Below, one piece after another: positions 6,360 through 6,602 of a stretch of DNA of 6,602 bases. The DNA lies in assembly GCA_026417275.1 (NCBI GenBank), contig JAOADO010000055.1, positions 1 through 6,602 of the forward strand, written 5' to 3'. Positions within the stretch are counted from its first letter, which is position 1. Every line of letters starts with the position of its first letter. Source of the DNA: Verrucomicrobiia bacterium (GTDB taxonomy: Bacteria > Verrucomicrobiota > Verrucomicrobiae > Limisphaerales > JAKPVM01). The notes under the pieces were generated by a model, which worked only from the letters and a program-made list of their open reading frames with translations, was not told where the DNA came from and ran no database searches. A program made the translations under genes and the position numbers.

Positions 6360-6390
6360 ACTATAAAACACCACTTCAAGTTAAAGTCAA
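6360..6390 (-). promoter_or_regulatory. Candidate promoter of the minus-strand operon
   Basis: On the minus strand TTGACT (6390 to 6385, 5 of 6 to -35) is followed after 19 bp by TATAGT (6365 to 6360, 5 of 6 to -10). The ATG at 6354 begins five bases after the -10, so transcription would start on or next to the start codon, giving a leaderless transcript. This agrees with the lack of a Shine-Dalgarno sequence. The 19-bp spacer is longer than the ideal 17 bp. A weaker alternative -10, TTTATA at 6367-6362, has a 17-bp spacer. Confidence 0.4.
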
Positions 6391-6410
6391 ATTTTAGGGG
6401 AGCATTTATA

Positions 6411-6494
6411 ATGTTATCAAACAATAGAGAATCATGTTCCAATACCATTCGTTTACAGAATTACAATGCTCTATTTTTTAATATTTTTTTCTGA
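6411..6494 (+). CDS. Doubtful 27-residue small reading frame
   Basis: ATG at 6411 to TGA at 6492-6494 encodes 27 residues, starting MLSNNRESCSNTIRLQ and ending in an aromatic, hydrophobic FFNIFF. A strong ribosome-like AGGGGAG (6396-6402) lies eight bases upstream, which is the only reason to list it. No family is recognised. Against it are its small size, the AT-rich DNA, the lack of a good plus-strand promoter and the overlap of the AG-rich motif with an inverted repeat. It is divergent from the minus-strand operon. It is probably not a gene. Confidence 0.15.
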   Translation: MLSNNRESCSNTIRLQNYNALFFNIFF

Positions 6495-6552
6495 GGTTAT
6501 TAGAAAACAAAATATGATAAAACTCTGGTCTATCTATCGAGGTAAGTTTTTT

Positions 6553-6594
6553 TGCCTGCAAAGTAGAGGCGGGCGCGCCCCAATGCCTGCAAAG
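6553..6594 (+). repeat. 11-bp direct repeat flanking a GC-rich palindrome
   Basis: TGCCTGCAAAG occurs at 6553-6563 and again at 6584-6594, a 31-bp period. Between the copies is the perfect 10-bp palindrome GGGCGCGCCC (6571-6580). The patch is sharply more GC-rich than the preceding 190 bases. It could be the edge of an interspersed intergenic repeat or a small mobile element continuing past the window, or a regulatory site. No terminal repeats or transposase can be seen from here. Confidence 0.5.
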
Positions 6595-6602
6595 GGAAAT
6601 AG

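Larger units (their letters stand above)
6355..6602. other. AT-rich intergenic region with no convincing gene
   Basis: These 248 bases lie upstream of the minus-strand operon and run to the window edge. The first 190 or so are very AT-rich, with runs of T at 6472-6478 and 6484-6490. A 7-bp inverted repeat (GAGCATT 6400-6406, AATGCTC 6465-6471) precedes those T runs but encloses 58 bases, so it is a weak hairpin. A TATAAT at 6407-6412 on the plus strand has no good -35. A 27-codon reading frame at 6411-6494 and an open frame from the ATG at 6514 to the edge are the only coding candidates. The last 50 bases turn GC-rich and repetitive. Confidence 0.6.

Noticed and set aside
6400..6490. Terminator-like inverted repeat GAGCATT/AATGCTC followed by T runs
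   Set aside because: The 58-base separation and AT-rich 7-bp stem make it too weak to call a terminator, and no upstream plus-strand gene needs one.
6514..6602. Open frame MIKLWSIYRGKFF running off the right edge
   Set aside because: There is no ribosome site within range, it reads straight through the direct repeats and palindrome, and the 29 residues match no family I recognise.
1..6602. tRNA, rRNA, riboswitch, CRISPR array or transposase
   Set aside because: No tRNA-like cloverleaf, rRNA segment, spaced identical repeats, transposase motif or recognisable riboswitch core was seen on either strand by eye.

Overview
The window is bacterial: tightly packed genes, a mix of Shine-Dalgarno-led and SD-less starts, and an estimated mid-40s percent GC in the coding part. 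It carries eight protein genes in three blocks. Two Gfo/Idh/MocA oxidoreductases, an AP-endonuclease-2-fold sugar isomerase/epimerase and a DeoC-type aldolase sit together. That mix is common in carbohydrate-scavenging lineages such as the PVC group and several uncultured candidate phyla. Nothing here fixes the taxon, so this is a weak inference.

Block 1 (1-1311, + strand) is the end of an ABC-2 export operon. It holds the last 58 codons of one permease and, 7 bp later, a complete paralogous permease. The arrangement resembles the paired permeases of YbhFSR/YhhJ-type exporters; the ATPase would lie upstream, outside the window.

Block 2 (1399-3329, + strand) is a two-gene unit: a 381-aa Gfo/Idh/MocA dehydrogenase followed by a deoxyribose-phosphate aldolase family protein with its Schiff-base lysine and active-site Asp intact. 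No nucleoside phosphorylase or phosphopentomutase is present, so the aldolase may serve a sugar pathway rather than nucleoside salvage.

Block 3 (6354 down to 3356, - strand) is a four-gene operon with gaps of only 15, 12 and 20 bp. In transcription order it encodes an NAD(P)H-dependent FMN reductase, a TIM-barrel sugar isomerase/epimerase, a second Gfo/Idh/MocA dehydrogenase and an exported PrxQ/Bcp-type peroxiredoxin. It runs convergently into deoC with 26 bp between stop codons and no recognisable terminator. A plausible promoter sits so close to the first start codon that the mRNA may be leaderless.

The most striking non-coding element is a perfect 14-bp hairpin at 5787-5818. It spans the reductase/isomerase junction, with the upstream stop codon at its apex and the first base of the downstream start codon in its base pairs. 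The last 248 bp are AT-rich and apparently non-coding. They end in an abrupt GC-rich patch with an 11-bp direct repeat flanking a 10-bp palindrome, which may be the edge of an interspersed repeat.

No RNA gene, CRISPR array, transposase or clear-cut new system was found. The working picture is an export system beside two oppositely oriented sugar-oxidation and cleavage units with a redox side-arm.
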